Part shown: one piece after another, positions 1-13,115 of the stretch
Position numbering within the stretch: position 1 is the stretch's first letter
Layout: every line of letters begins with the position of its first letter
DNA from: Burhinus oedicnemus
Lineage: Eukaryota > Chordata > Aves > Charadriiformes > Burhinidae
Direction: 5' to 3'
DNA: 64,000 nt
Assembly (NCBI GenBank): GCA_008921705.1
Contig: VFFE01006624.1
Span: 647,422 to 711,421, forward strand
The notes under the pieces: model-generated
Databases searched by the model: none
The model's input: the letters and a program-made list of their open reading frames with translations, nothing else
Told to the model about the DNA's origin: nothing
Program-made: the position numbers and the translations under genes

Positions 1-3000
1 TGGGATATGTTTAAATTTATAAGTTGATAAAAGTGAGTTTTCTGTTTGATCATTAAATGGTATGAAAATTGGTGAAATAAGACCACAAAAAAAAAAAAAG
101 GTAACATAAACATCTGATACTGCTGGAAAAAAATGCCTTCAGAAAAGTAAAGTAAAAGTAAAAGAATATCTTATAATGATTTCCTCTATGGGACTGGAGA
201 CTGAAATTGATCCTATAACCTCTTGTCATCATTTAAACAAGGTTCTAATTACTGTGTGCCATGTTGATCTATTATGCACTGTACTGGAGCTTGTGATGTA
301 GTTCGTATTAAGAAGTTTAGCTTTCCTTAATTGAAGAGAAGTACCTCAGGCCTAAAGAGTTAGTTGCTGCTTCATGAATGAATCCTTGTATAGTCATTTA
401 CTGCGTGCTTCAGATCCCATTGCCTGCCCAAAAGAAATAAGTGAGCTTGTAACTGTTTGAGATGTTGCTGGATACCGTGGATATACCTTTATGTTTTGAG
501 AAACAGACACAAATGAAACACGGCTATAGTATCTCCTCTAACTTTGCCTAGACCTTTCTATTTGTTTACAAAACAAAATGAAATTTCTGCATATTCAAGT
601 CTTTCTTTCTCTTGCACTGTTTTCTGTGTGACTTGTTTTGAGGGTGAGAAATGGAACTAACTGTGTATGTGCCTGTTGTTACGTTAATGGCTTTCCATAT
701 TCTGCTCCTTTTTTATCTTGCTATACTGCAAAATGTTTGGAGCAGGAAATTATGATTAATTTGAACAATACATCTCACAAAGACACTGCTCCTCGTGGGA
801 ACAGCTGGGCATTACTGCAAGCCCACTACAAAGAACGTTTGTTCAGTATCATTAATTGAAAGAAAAAGAAAGAACTACTGCAGTTCAAAACTAGCTTTAA
901 TGCATCTTCCAGAATTAACTGCTTAAAAATGATGTTGAAAAAAGTATCAGGAAAGGTAATGATCTATATAATGTGGAAAAAATACTTAAGCTGATCGTTC
1001 TACTTAATACAGCTTACAGAATTGTCCCTCTTCCAGCCCTTGTCCTTGCCCTTGGCTTTGGGGTCTTGGGACAAGCCTGTGGTGCCACAAAGGCCACTGG
1101 GAGCAAGAAGAACAGTTACAGCAAGTGCCTCACTCAATCCATGTGGCTGGAGTGTGCCTAGCACAGATGGGAGCTTTGGAGACTTTAGATACCCAACTCT
1201 AAACTCCTCTCTGGATGCGTATGAAGGAAGACTCATTTTTCAAAACGTTGTAAATGTGCCACATCTTAGCGTCTGTTTCTATAGCAACAGCTAAAAGCTA
1301 AACTCCAACATAAACCAGAGTACACAAAATAAAATATTTACTTTTACTTTAGAAGGTTGTTTTCTAATCCTTGCAAGAATATAGAGAAGGTGAAATATAA
1401 AGAACATCATATACTATAAAGCTCTGACATGTAGAACACAAATTACTCCTTAAAAGTTGAATCGCTCTTGGTTCTAAATGATCTATGTGAAACCACAGTA
1501 ATTATTAACACGGCACCTGTGTTTAAGCAAAAGGTAACTTCTCTGAGATATGCTTCGAGTGCCAAAAAGAGTTGTGTATAAACCCAGAGGTTTATTTTGA
1601 TTTTTTCCAACTTTCAGGCTCATGCAGCACATTATTTTGATTAGTCAGCTCATGTGGTTGAGGGTAATTTTTTAGGTTGATCCTTCCAGCATTTCTTTTC
1701 CAATTAAAGCAGGCCCATTTAAAGTGGCTGTATAACCATTTTGAAGTTTCATGAATGGGTGCACACATGCACATGCACACAGATCCACACACAGCCCTCC
1801 ATGGTTCCAGGAGCAACGCGGTAGTAAATATCACTTATCTTTCCACATTGTCAACCTTCAATTATCAAGGTTTCCTCAGGAACTTCCATGAATTCCTGTT
1901 GAAATTTCATGTATTTACTCATACACAATGATTTTACATGCCTTTGCAGTTAATTTTGTATTTCACTCTTGAATCCTGCATGTCAGCCATTTCTAATCAG
2001 AATGCAAAACATCTGACCAATTTTAGCAGAGCCGATCAAGCAATCAGTGTGAAACAACCCAGGCAAATTCACATCACCCCTCCTTCCTTTTGTAAGCATG
2101 TGACGGAAAGAGTTACTGAGCAGCCCTGTGTTTTTCTAACAGGAAAGGAAGAAGGGCTCTAAAAAAGATCTCTAAGTGACAGTGCAGGAGGGCATGATGC
2201 TGACTTGTTATGTTTCTAAGCAATGTAATTTAACACATGAGGAAGACGCCCTTAGTCTGGTTCTGACCATCAATATTTCTGACAGAAATACAGACTCTAC
2301 ACAACAAAACAGTTTGCTCCCAATTTTAGATTAAAAAGTATTATCAAGTAAAAGAGTGGGCTTAGCAATTACACAGCATCTAGAATCTTACATCAGAAAT
2401 AGAAATAACCCAGATTCAGAAATAACTTGCAGGCACATCAGTCAATCAAATAAGGGTGCTACTGAAAAAAGATCTAAATATCTTAGTCACAACAAAGATG
2501 ACTATTTTCAGAGAGGGCTCTGCAGATGCACATTCTGTTTGCAGCTGCAGCCCAGCCCTAAAGAGAGAGGTCGACCAGGTTTGGAGGGAATCCAGCATGA
2601 GGATCTGAATGAGCTCCACAGCCTAAGTCTCCAGCTGAGTATGAGCAACTCAAGTCAGAGCAAGATTTTAGTCCACTGCAGCCATCAGGGGAGTTTCAAG
2701 GTGCCTCGGCTGTACATCTGAGCCACAAATCAATTTCTATTTGGGTCAGCAGAGCAAAAACGTGCTGTTTGTTTTCTTGCTGCCACTGTTCAGAGCGCCT
2801 CTAAAGAAGGGACGTGGGGTAATGCTTAAGGGTTAAATGGTGTAAAAGGCAGCATTTTTCGTCAGCTGAATCATACAAAGTGATGCTTGATGGCCTCTTA
2901 GGTGCATTCAGTACCTTGTGAAGGCAGGTGCTACAGCTTGAGAAACGAGGAGGGTGAGAATCAGTGGGCCAGTTCCTCACCTGGTGTGAAATGACATACA

Positions 3001-3359
3001 TAGACTGACCTGCTGTGATTCAGACCAGCTGAAGAGCTGAATGGTAGTGTCAGAGATTTAAAAAAAAAGAAGTAAAGAAATAGAGAATATAGGATTTAAA
3101 GGTTTAGATTTTGATGGTGACCTCATGGAAGCTCTGCTTAGATGGACTGACCTTGTCAGCTGACTCCAGTGTTACCCTAGCAGATCTTTCCCAGGCGAAA
3201 ACAATGATAACCCAATGGTGTGATTTTTTCATGGGAAGCATGGGACAGGCAGGATGCTGACGTCAGTTGAATTAAACCAGAAGTGAAACACACAATTTTT
3301 TAAGGTCGAATAAGATTAAATATAAGGTCACATTATCAACAGGAATGGTGAATTCTCTA
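1..3359. other. Unannotated non-coding stretch
   Basis: I see no gene here. The DNA is AT-leaning with stops in all frames and short A runs (near 88-100 and 3060-3068). A small CA-rich patch lies near 1757-1795. A somewhat GC-richer part at about 1030-1240 and another at about 2510-2720 hold short open frames on one or both strands, but none has a recognisable domain or a convincing start. A palindromic TGACGTCA occurs at 3258-3265. Intron or intergenic DNA is the simplest reading. Confidence 0.6.
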
Positions 3360-3475
3360 TCTCCCGGTGTTTTCAAACTGAGCTGGAAACCTTGGTAGCT
3401 CTTGGACTTCCTGCAAGTGCATCTGAAATACCACAGTGTATGATTTAATGATTCCTTCTGGCCTTCCTCTTAGTG
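3360..3475 (+). repeat. Very old CR1-like 3' end (tentative)
   Basis: The part around 3436-3475 reads GATTTAATGATTCCTTCTGG followed by CCTT. This matches the end of old amniote CR1 3' untranslated regions, whose pattern is 'gatctaatggtcccttctggccttaa', recalled from memory. The upstream 70 bases are too diverged to align by eye, so the left boundary is a guess. No clean octamer tail remains, as expected for an old copy. Confidence 0.4.
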
Positions 3476-6002
3476 GGGTGTGAGTCTACAAACAGGGCGG
3501 TGGGGAGCGACTTCCAGGAGCACACGACAGAAGGAACCTGGCTCTAGGCTACAGGCGGCTCCTGCTAAAAATAAAGACATTACTGCCCTTAGCAAAGGGA
3601 ATCTGAGGATCAGGGAAGTTGGGGACACACTGCAGGACTGATTTCTTCACAGTTTTTAGTGTGAGAAACAGCTGAATGCAGGGTCCTTTCCCCTTACTGT
3701 TTGGATGATGGTGTGTCATATTTCTTTGAGCCTTTTACATCTCACTTTGTTTATGAAGGCTAACAGTTATGTCCTACGTGGGTTTGCTGTGTGAGGAAAT
3801 GTCTTTGCCTCAATTTAAGCACATCTTTTACACTCAGTTAAAAAAAAAAAAAAAAAAAAAGCATACTCTGCTTTCTTGAATTCCTTGGAGATTCAGCGGA
3901 CTTTCAAGGAATTTATTACATCTTTCTTCGCCTGATGAAACGTCTGCTATAGTGAAGGAGATGTCTGTTCCCTGAAGAATGAATTCAGGTTAGCCCAACA
4001 GCAATGCAGCATTTCTGTGGGAGAGCCCTACATGTGCTAGATGGATCTGGGTGGCCTGTTATCACAGGGATGCTCTGATTCCCCTGTGTGCCTGGCAGAA
4101 TTTCTGTAAGGATGATCTGTGGTTCTTACGTATGCATAAATAAGGGCAACACATTTTGATGAATGATTTGTTAACTACTGATCTGTGAACCTCTCCTATA
4201 CTGCTGTCTTCTTGGAGAGATTACTCCTGATCTTTCCATTACACATACAACCTACAGGTGTTCCTGGGATCACAGAACAGCTACAGGTAAAGCTCTTACC
4301 CACAAACCAGTATAATTTTATAATTTGGAAGAGTGGTAGATGCACTTCTGCCACATCCCATGGCATTTGAGGAAGAATTTAGTCTCCCTGATGCTAAGGA
4401 ATGACCCCGGGTTCCCTGCTGGAGGAACTTGTTGCTGTTGGGTCACGAATTTAGGACGGTGCAGCCCGGCTGAGATCTCTGGTATGTGGGAAATACCGGA
4501 CAAGATGTGGCTGCAGTAACAAAAAAAGAGTCATTAAAGAGGGGACTCAAATCCAGGCATGGATCAGGGAGGAGAAGATTTGCAAGAGGGTATTAAGGTG
4601 AAGTTCATAAACTCCTAACTGGGTTCCTAACACTGGCTTTCATCAGAGTTATTCATTCAAAAAAGCATACTATCATAAACAAAGCCTGGAGAAGTTCAGG
4701 CACAGAACATGGAGCTATGTACTTCTGAAAATGTAACTTTTCCCTAGAAAATAATCTACTTAACAGATCTTCTAAAAACAAGACAGGAAGAGGGTCACTG
4801 AAGAAGCAACAAGTGTGGTTATTCTCAAGGAAAAAAATGTGTTAAATATGATTCTGGACAAGCCAAGTGACCTTTGCTTGCTGCCAATTTTCCTCAGCAG
4901 AAACCTAAATTATGTTTTAAATAGCAAATTAGATTGCACCCCCAAGGACTACAGAGCTCTTGTCTTCCTATCCCAAGTGCTGTTACTTGGCACAGCAAGT
5001 TAAAATAATTTAAAAACAGTAATAAATAATCTAGTTTTCAAAAATAATTGTTTTTGTGGAGTTATTTGGAATGTATTTACAAGAAATCTGTTGAATTTGT
5101 CAGTGATAATGCTTTAATCAAGATTTTTTTTAAATTCACTGAGCAAAATGCTATGATCATTGACAATATGAATGGAGAAAAGTGAGGATATTTCCTTGTC
5201 TTCATAAACTAAAAAAAATGGATGGAATAAGAGCTAAATCCGTAGCACCACCACTGGAGGTATCTATACTCATTGCAGGCATGCTCAAAAACTCATGTGC
5301 AGCCCTGCAGGTGTCTGTTTCTTCTGGTGGGCACGATACTGCCAGGCAGTTTTTGAAGCCTAGCTCAATGTAGAAGAGATAGTGGGATTTGCAGATTATA
5401 CACTCCCATGCCTCCCTCTCCTGTAGGTGATGTTGATGTCCTGACTTGCTTGAGTCTCATAAGATCTTAGGAACATGACTTTTTATGTGTCTTCCTCTTT
5501 CTCCTGTTTAATTCCCTAGCCCTTATGGTTTCTGTGTGAAAAGAGTGATGCTCACCTAATCTTCACTCACTTCAGAAGTGTGATTTCTCATTTGCCAAAG
5601 TCTAAAGAGAGTTTGGCAAACAGAGCCTGGGATAGGGAACATGAAGGGCTGTTGGCATTTCACAAAGCTGTTCTTGGTGGCTGCAGAGAGGCACATAGTA
5701 TAGACGGCTGTTAACACGTCTGACTAATGGCAGCAGTGCCTTACATCTCAGGGACTGACTGCAAAAGTGTTCTTCCTGGTAGGAAGTAGTCCAGGCCAGC
5801 TGATCTTCAAAATGTATGTGAAGCTCCTACTCTACCTCTCGGACTCCAATACAGTCACAAATGAGACTAACTTCAGCCAACGGAAAAGCAAAATTCTCAC
5901 ACTTCCACATCACTTTTGGGCAAGGGAGGAATTAGTTTAAATGTTAATATTATTACTGTTAAAAAAAGAGAATGGATTCCTAAAGTAAATGACTCCATTT
6001 TC
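3476..6002. other. Unannotated non-coding stretch
   Basis: I see no gene here. The stretch includes a 21-base A run at 3840-3860, AT-rich DNA at about 4980-5170, and scattered short open frames without recognisable content. The A run has no obvious processed pseudogene or SINE upstream of it. Confidence 0.6.
3840..3860 (+). repeat. Poly(A) run, 21 bases
   Basis: An uninterrupted run of A. The preceding 200 bases do not resemble a known retroposed RNA, so this may be a simple homopolymer rather than a retroposition tail. Confidence 0.9.
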
Positions 6003-6181
6003 AGCACTGGAACAGGCTGCCCAGAGAGGTTGTGGAGTCTCCTCTGGAGATATTCAAAACCCATCTGGATGTGTTCCTGTCCAACCTGCTCTAGGTGAAC
6101 CTGCTTTGGCAGGGGGGCTGGACTAGATGGTCTCCAAAGGTTCCTTCCAACCCCTACCATTCTGTGATTCTGTGATTCTGT
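6003..6181 (+). mobile_element. CR1 LINE 3' end, 5'-truncated
   Basis: This is the last ~180 bases of a CR1 element. It begins in the ORF2 C-terminus with the hallmark stretch for 'ggaacaggctgcccagagagg'-type sequence (6007-6030). It runs through 'gtgttcctgtccaacctgct', 'tggactagatggtctcc' and 'ccttccaaccccta', and ends in about two and a half ATTCTGTG units at 6160-6181. CR1 copies are normally 5'-truncated and lack target-site duplications, as here. The ATTCTGTG tail differs from the ATTCTATG tails of the copies near 53.8 and 57.2 kb, so it probably belongs to another subfamily. Confidence 0.93.
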
Positions 6182-6664
6182 TTTTCTTTTAACTCTTACC
6201 TACAACTCATCTACAAGCAGGAACATTTAGGTCCCACTTGGAAATCCTGTACAGATGTTTGCCAGACATAGTTGACATTTTCACACCAGATAGTGTTTTG
6301 TCCAGTACGCATAAAATACATTGATCCCTTCTTCTGCAAGTATCCGTATCTCACAGGGAAAGCTGTGCTTTCTCTGCCTATCATGCTGCCACAATAGCAG
6401 ATGGACTTTGCAGTTATTTATCCCCTTTCAGCTGAAGACTTTAAGTCACTCCGAACACATTAACTATGTTTGAGGTCATTCTTCTCATACAGGATTTTCT
6501 CAGTTTGGTTTTCGTGGACATGGGTAATGTAAGGGACTTCTTCATGAGCACAGGCCTACAGTGGAGATTTCCTGTGAGGGATGGTGACCCAGTAAAACCA
6601 TCCCAAATAAATGAGCAGCATCAGTTTAAATCATGATGCAATAATACATCTTATTGTGTTTCAG
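6182..6664. other. Unannotated non-coding stretch
   Basis: No gene or recognisable repeat. This is AT-leaning spacer between the CR1 3' end and the GTTTT repeat. Confidence 0.6.
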
Positions 6665-6691
6665 TTTTTTGTTTTGTTTTGTTTTGTTTTT
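6665..6691 (+). repeat. (GTTTT)n simple repeat
   Basis: Four consecutive GTTTT-type units flanked by T runs, immediately before the CA-rich block that starts near 6700. Confidence 0.85.
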
Positions 6692-6700
6692 AATAAATAC

Positions 6701-7977
6701 TGCAAGGGAGTTGCTCGATCCTGTAGCCTGATAAGGGTGAGGCCACTGCAGCTCCATGCCCCTGGTCCAACCTGTCACAAGGCTGAGCCTGTATTCCCCA
6801 CAGGCACATGCACACAGAGCACACGTATACCACATGCATATGTAGATACAGGGTTGACCACACAAATCACAGACAGACACACCAAGCACTTGCACAAACA
6901 CAAACAGCACCACTGGCCTCATCCTGATCCCCTCTCTGGTTAAGCAGGATGGAGGTCTGTTAGAGGAAATATTTATATTTATAATATATGTGTGTACAGT
7001 GTGGATCCCTCCAACAGCTGAGGTCAGACACTCAGTCTGCCTAGTAGCTGCCCCTGGATCCCAGTCTTCCCAGTAGCTGGCAACTGGACATATGAACCCC
7101 TGGGGGCACAGTCCCACTCCAGCTGCTGTTACAGTCCCCCTTGCACACACCAACACACATATACACACACACAACTCCCCCTCTATCAACCATCAAACCC
7201 CATGACCTCTTGGGCAGATGTCTGGGACCTCCTGGTCCCCCCAGTAGCCACCTCCTCCAGGTTCCTCACTCCTGGACACACATCCCTCTGGCTCCTAGGC
7301 CACCTCACCTACTCAACAGCTCATCGCAGTTGATCTTCACTAACACCCACATGCTCAGTGGCACATCTGCAGTCATGCTAGGTGCTGGACCATGGACACA
7401 TAGGTGTCTGACCCCTGCTCTCAGCCCTGTGGCTGTACTCAGATTCCCATACACACATGTGCACACAGAAGAGACAATTCCTCACCCAGAAAAGAGGTAG
7501 AAAGGGACCGAATAAGAAGATAGGACAGACTGTGCTGATCAGGTGCAGGGCATGGCCAGACAAGCGTACTGACCAGCAAACTACTTACACAAACTCAGGC
7601 TTTTTTATACACTTATCCCTCTATTTTCTCAAGCTTGGTCATCCCCAAAACTACCTTGATTCCCCCTTCCCCTGCTTTTGTTTTCTCCCCTAACCATCCC
7701 GTGATAAATCTTCTACAGTCCCAAAATGCCTTTGCCTGCATCCCATAGTAAATCTCATAGCTTCACAGGCAGTGACCCCCCTCAGTCCAAAACATGCTCG
7801 AGAGATCCACTCTGCAGTGTCCCCTGGCCAGTGTGGCTGAGAGTCCCCGAGGACAGCCTGGGGAGCAGCTGGGTTGGTGCTCATGTCCCTGAAAGGGGAA
7901 TTGATGTTACCCTGCCTGCCATCCTTCCCTGTGCTTATTTGTGTGTGTGGAGATGAGATTTTTATTGTGTAAGCAAA
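6701..7977 (-). mobile_element. Possible LTR or LTR-derived block, CA-rich on +
   Basis: A ~1.3-kb block differs sharply from its flanks. On the + strand it is rich in C and in CACA runs (6803-6905, 7143-7175, 7450-7465), giving TG-rich sequence on the minus strand. Read on the minus strand it has a TATAAAA-like box (complement of 7603-7609). It also has recurring phrases, for example CAGTAGC on the + strand near 7046, 7074 and 7241, and long stop-free frames up to 187 codons that look like a by-product of composition. TG...CA ends can be drawn at 6701 and 7977, but I see no clear target-site duplication. Long TG-rich LTRs occur in avian ERVs, so an LTR is my best guess. A minisatellite-like region is the alternative. 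Confidence 0.35.
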
Positions 7978-9995
7978 CAAACTCCACTAATATAAATCAC
8001 CTGTTTGCACCGATGCTAGTGGGATTGCACTAAAACAGCTGTATTAACAGACTTAAGTTTTGGCCAGATGCTCTGCTGCTGTGAACTGCCATAACTCTAC
8101 TGGCATCAAAGAAGCAATGACAATCATCCCTGGCTGGTGTAGCCACGTTGCTGAGCCTAGGAACATACCCCAGCAGGTCTTTCATCCAGTTTCCCTTCCC
8201 TGAGCCATCAGGCATTTCTAGATGCAAGTTTTGTTTTGTTCTCTCTGATGCTAGAGAGATAGCGGAGAGCACGTTCTTTTTTTGAGGTCACATGAGAAGG
8301 AAACTAGTAAGTTTGTGTACTTTTGTTTCTATGTTTTATGATTCTATGCTCTCTTCTCTGGTTCACCTTACAACAGGAAAGTGGTATGGTAAAGAGACAC
8401 AGAAATGCAGGGGGAGAAAGAGACAGCAAGTGCTTATGCAACATAGCATTGAACATGTCAGATGTTACATTTAAATTCTCCTTTATTTTTCAGGTTTCTT
8501 TTTATGCACTTTAACAAAGCTCCCTTGAGCCTACGAAACTAGATCAATTTTTAAAACAATTGCTTAAAGGAGTGTGGTTTCTTTCCTTAAGATTTCAAAT
8601 CTTATTTTCCTTGAAAAACTCATCCATTTTGCACTCTTCTGTTCATAGAGACTCTTTCCTGGTCTCAGAAACTGAAATCAGTTAGTTTTATAAAAGTAAA
8701 TATTTAACAGATGCAGGACTGCACCTTGGAACTGCGGAGGAACATATTTTAACATCTTACCCTTTCACAATGATGTTTTCATCTGCTCAGGTGGTGAACA
8801 TATGTGCTGTCTTTCTAATTTCATTACATATGTATCGAACAACAGTTATGAATAAAGATAATACAATAGTGACAGCTAACATGTTCCCTTTCATGGCGTG
8901 GAATTGCTCTCTGTGAGTTTGCTGAAAACTGGAGAATCTGCTTGCAAAAATTAGAAAGTTTTTCAGCAGTGCTCTTTGAGTGGTCACCCTAGCAGGAAAA
9001 TGGCTGCAGTGATTTGGGAAATGTTGTATGTGAAGTTTCCTATTCTACACGTTTGAAGTCAATAGTAAATGTCTCTATGGCTGCAGTGGGTTCAGAACAT
9101 GTTTGTATTCAAATAAATATGGGTCAGGTGATCCCAGGACTGTGTATGTGCATACACAATCCTCCATCCTTCCACTCTCACCCTCCAAACCACACTTATG
9201 GAGCCACAGGTATTAAATTAAAAATAAATACATTATTAAATCAAATATGAATGTCCACTTTGCTCAGTTACTATAACAAAATCATGCCCAGAAAGGCCCA
9301 AAGAAGCAGCAGAGTCTATCAGTCACCCAGGAACCTAATCTTAGAAGCTGAGATAAACGAACTGACTGCAGTTGAATGTGCTATGGTGTACTTCCACACT
9401 AGCTACAGCCTGGACCATTGAAATTGGCTTGTATTTAAAGAATAACAAAATTATTAGCCAAAATTTCAGCAATCACACACACAGATGGTGTGAAATTTTC
9501 CATCAGCACTGTTATTTATTAATTTTTCAATTAAAACCCAAATGTTTTTTTCATCTATTCATAAACTTGCAAAAAGATACTTAAGGGATTTTCCCCCATA
9601 GCTTTCTTTACCATTCCAGCACAACCTGATTGAAGCATAATTGGAGCCAGACGGCAAATGCCAAATCTTTTTATGGCAAACCTGTCAAAGTAAATCCTCA
9701 TGGAATTTTTTTCTTCAGCTTCATCTTAGCTTTTATTTTTGAAGAACTTCACAGTTTCAAAAAGAGAGAAATTGAGCTTTTGTTGAAAAAATTTCAACTT
9801 TTGCTCACCAAAGTTGATCTTTTTTTTTTCTCAAGGGTGACTAGTGTATGAAAGCCAATGTTTTGCATGGCACAGCGTAGGAGGTTTGGGTCATCTGTGG
9901 GGCATCAGCATAGCAAACGCCCGCAGCCACAGTGGCTGTCAGCCTGCTGCATGATCCCAGGTGAGGGAAGAGGCTTCAGACCCATAGTCAATGGC
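7978..9995. other. Unannotated non-coding stretch
   Basis: AT-rich DNA with no recognisable gene or repeat. Short frames around 8030-8270 and 8290-8510 have no domain signature. T runs occur at 8276-8284 and 9820-9831. Confidence 0.6.
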
Positions 9996-10042
9996 CACAG
10001 AATGGCTGACTGGAATGGACCTCTGGAGGTCATCTAGTCCTG
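9996..10042 (-). mobile_element. CR1 LINE 3'-end scrap
   Basis: The + strand reads cacagaatggctgactggaa followed by tggacctctggaggtcatctagtcc. This is the reverse-strand signature of a CR1 3' end ('cacagaatgg...ggaagggacctctggagatcatctagtcc'). Only about 45 bases remain and the octamer tail is almost gone. Confidence 0.7.
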
Positions 10043-11588
10043 GATGAACAGAAGACCTAGAGGTCAACTTGTCCTCCTGCTGTGATGACGACACTGCTTG
10101 GGGAAAGTGAAGGACACTCAGGTTAAGGGAAGATGAGAGTTGGACAGCTGATGTCTCCACAGCATTGTGACATTCTCCCTATAAAGCACCTCCAGCATCT
10201 CCTTCAGCTTGAGGGAAAGATGTGCAGAAAATGCCCCTTCCTTTTCCCATTTCTTGGCTTTTGATTGGGATGGCGGACTTGAGCAAGACAAGGGTCACAT
10301 CATTGTAATTTCTTCCCAGGTGGCAGTGTGGGTTCTGGAGAAGACCTGGGAGGAGGAGGAGTGGGGTACAAGACCTTCCATTTTTCCTTTAGGTGTTTAA
10401 TCTTCGTAAAATTTACCTACTGATTAGTCCTTTTCACTCCTCCACATCTCAGGAATTTCTCCTGAATGTTGTCTTCTGAAAATTGGGGGAAATTTTCAAC
10501 TCATTCTCCCCCTAGTCAGAAGGAACCAACTCTGCAAGAGCAAATAGTCCTTGAGGAAGATACATATCAGGTAGTTTGTAAGTACTCTTTGACTGACTAG
10601 ATGGTGGATCTCCATTTCACTGCCTCAGGTAAACCAGTGAGGAACGTCATCGGGAGATGATGCCTTGATCTCCTTGCTCATAGGTTAACTAATTTACTTG
10701 AGTTCAGGTTAATTTAGGGACTCTGACTTCAAGTTCTGTTGGATATCTGAATGTATTTCAAGATAATTGCGTGCAGTGGTGCTTTGCAGACTGGCAATTT
10801 GCCCTGAGTGGTGGTTTCTGTCAATCAGGGGCAAGGAGCTGTACTTTATGGGCCAACAGAGAAAAGGGCCAGGATATATTTCAATAGTGAGCAATCCTAA
10901 ATAAGTTCCCAAATAACTTGGATGAGAAATATCTTGTATCAGCTGCAGGAACTGTCAAAATTTTATCCTAGGTTCTGACCCCTTGGACTTAAATAGAAAT
11001 AAATGAGGAATGAGTAAGACAAACAAGGGAAAAAAATGTAAGAAATAGCAAATGTTTGGGGATATAATCAACGAAAAACCAAACAAACCCCCATGTGACA
11101 TCCCCAAATCTGCCTGCCAAGCATGTGATTTACATCTTCTGCAAGAGGATTTAAAAGAAATGTCTAATAACGTATTGGATTCTCTTAACCCTCTCCCCTT
11201 TTGTTACCTCTGTCCATGACATTTAAGAGCACAGCTGGAGCCCCCCAAGCTAACTGAAGTCATATGATGCTCTGAGGGCAGCCAAATATCCCAGAAGCAG
11301 CAAGAGGCTGTCAGGCTGAGCAGCCCAACAGGACAGCAAACTGCTTTTTAAAAAGAGAGGGAAACAGAAAGAGGAGGTGGAGAAAGGGGATGGGAGGTGG
11401 GGGGATACAGACTGTTTGATCAAATTTGTCACGTCAATAAAAATATTCTTTTTAATTAAATATTGCATGTTTTTATTTTTCTTTTCTTCTGTTCTGATGA
11501 AGGAGTCATACTGAACTATTTGTGGTATGTGAAGTATTGGAAAAATAAACCTGGACAGAAGAGAGGCACAGATGTTTTCTATGTTCAA

Positions 11589-11603
11589 TTTTTTTTTTTT
11601 TTT
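11589..11603 (+). repeat. Poly(T) run, 15 bases
   Basis: Simple homopolymer. There is no recognisable retroposed sequence on the minus strand next to it. Confidence 0.85.
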
Positions 11604-13063
11604 AAACGTTCTTGGTCACCACCCTTTGCTGCAGGAGACAGCTCTGTGGGCCACGTACTGAACTTCCTCCTGTGCTGTTTGAGGTCTATGTGGATCAGTA
11701 GGTGCTGCTGAACCAGGGGAAGAGAGGGCAGATCTGCTCAGGACCTGCTACAGGAGCAGCCAGGCCATTCTACCAGGCTGGCAGCAAAAGGGTCCTGTCT
11801 TATAATTCCTGCTAGGACAAAGTCCGCAAGGGATAAGCACAGCTGTGCTGGGACTTGCACTGGTACCACCATCAGCGCAAATTGTTCTTTCCTTGTGTGA
11901 ACAAGGACCAATTTAGAGGTTGGCAACAACACGTGAAATTCCATGAAAAACAACTGCAATATTATAAGATCTGTGCTTGAACACTAGAGCAAAAGCCAGC
12001 CTAAGAGATAAGAGGTCTAGGAGACTGTTCCTTGGTTTGAGTCCATGTAGCTGTAATGCCAGACAAATGGCATAGAGCAAAATAATGAAGCCAGCTGTGG
12101 AGAGTGGCGCCTGCTGAGATGGCATGATGATGAATGAAGGATTTCCACAGTTGGTAAGATCTCCACAGCACCGTGTAACTTTGCAGCAAAGGGCAATTTT
12201 TCATTTAGGAGTGGTTGTGTTGTGTGCCCCCCCCCCCAACAGTCGCATGATCATTATGGAAATATGAAAATTGTCTTGAACCTTGAGCATCAGAAAGGGA
12301 ACTATACTTTATATAGGAAAAACGCAAATATGATAAATTTTCTTTTCTTCTTTTGCTCATTCATGCCTGGATCTTTATTTCAACGCAGCAAACCAGGGCC
12401 GGGAGAGCTGTGTCTTCCCTCTAGAGCTATTCTATTTGAGCTGCATAGTCATTCTGACCAGAACAGTTTTCTCTCCCTCCAGAATGGCACCAGGCTCTTG
12501 AGTTGAAGCGGTCCATGTTCTGCAGTCCTTGTGCCTGCAATTTAAAAGCACACTGTGATCAATGGTGTTTGTAATAACGAAAGCCAGGTTCAGACACGAG
12601 AAAGTTCAATGGGGTGTGCACCATATTTAAAACAGAAGAAAGTCTACAGATGAGTGGAGAAAGCGTATAAAGATAAATGTACGAGGTCATCCAATGGCTC
12701 TCTTGGAGGAGCTTTTTTAGGAGGTAAGCACATCCCATCATAACACTACATCTGGAAAGAGAAACATAAAATCTGTAGTGGAAGGAATAACATATTTCTG
12801 GTAGTTAATTAGAGAGACTAATAATTAGAGAAGACAATATAAGATTAATAAATGCTTATGAAGATCACAAATAATTTTAAAAAGGAAGTGTGGTGCTAGA
12901 GGGAAAAGTAAAACTGAGGGAAAGAGTGGGCAAGGGAAGAAATCTGTCTTATGCAAAGGAGAAGAGAGGTGGACAGGGAAAAGAGGAGATGAAGCAAGCA
13001 GAGTAGAGGGACTGCCGTTGTCTTGTTGCACCATATAATCAAATATTCAGGCAGAGTGAGAGC

Positions 13064-13115
13064 TTTGGGCAATGCTCCCGTTGAAGTCAATGGGGCTCTC
13101 AAGGCTGCAGGTTTG
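13064..13115. repeat. Possible ancient interspersed-repeat module
   Basis: The stretch contains 'cccgttgaagtcaatggggc'. The phrase 'cattgaagtcaatgggg' recurs in old amniote repeats of birds, turtles and crocodilians (recalled, not searched). Too short and diverged to name. Confidence 0.3.

Noticed and set aside
6626..7189. 187-codon minus-strand open frame rich in Cys and Val
   Set aside because: Cys/Val/Cys-Ala runs are what (TG)n-rich DNA encodes. It lies within the CA-rich block and has no domain.
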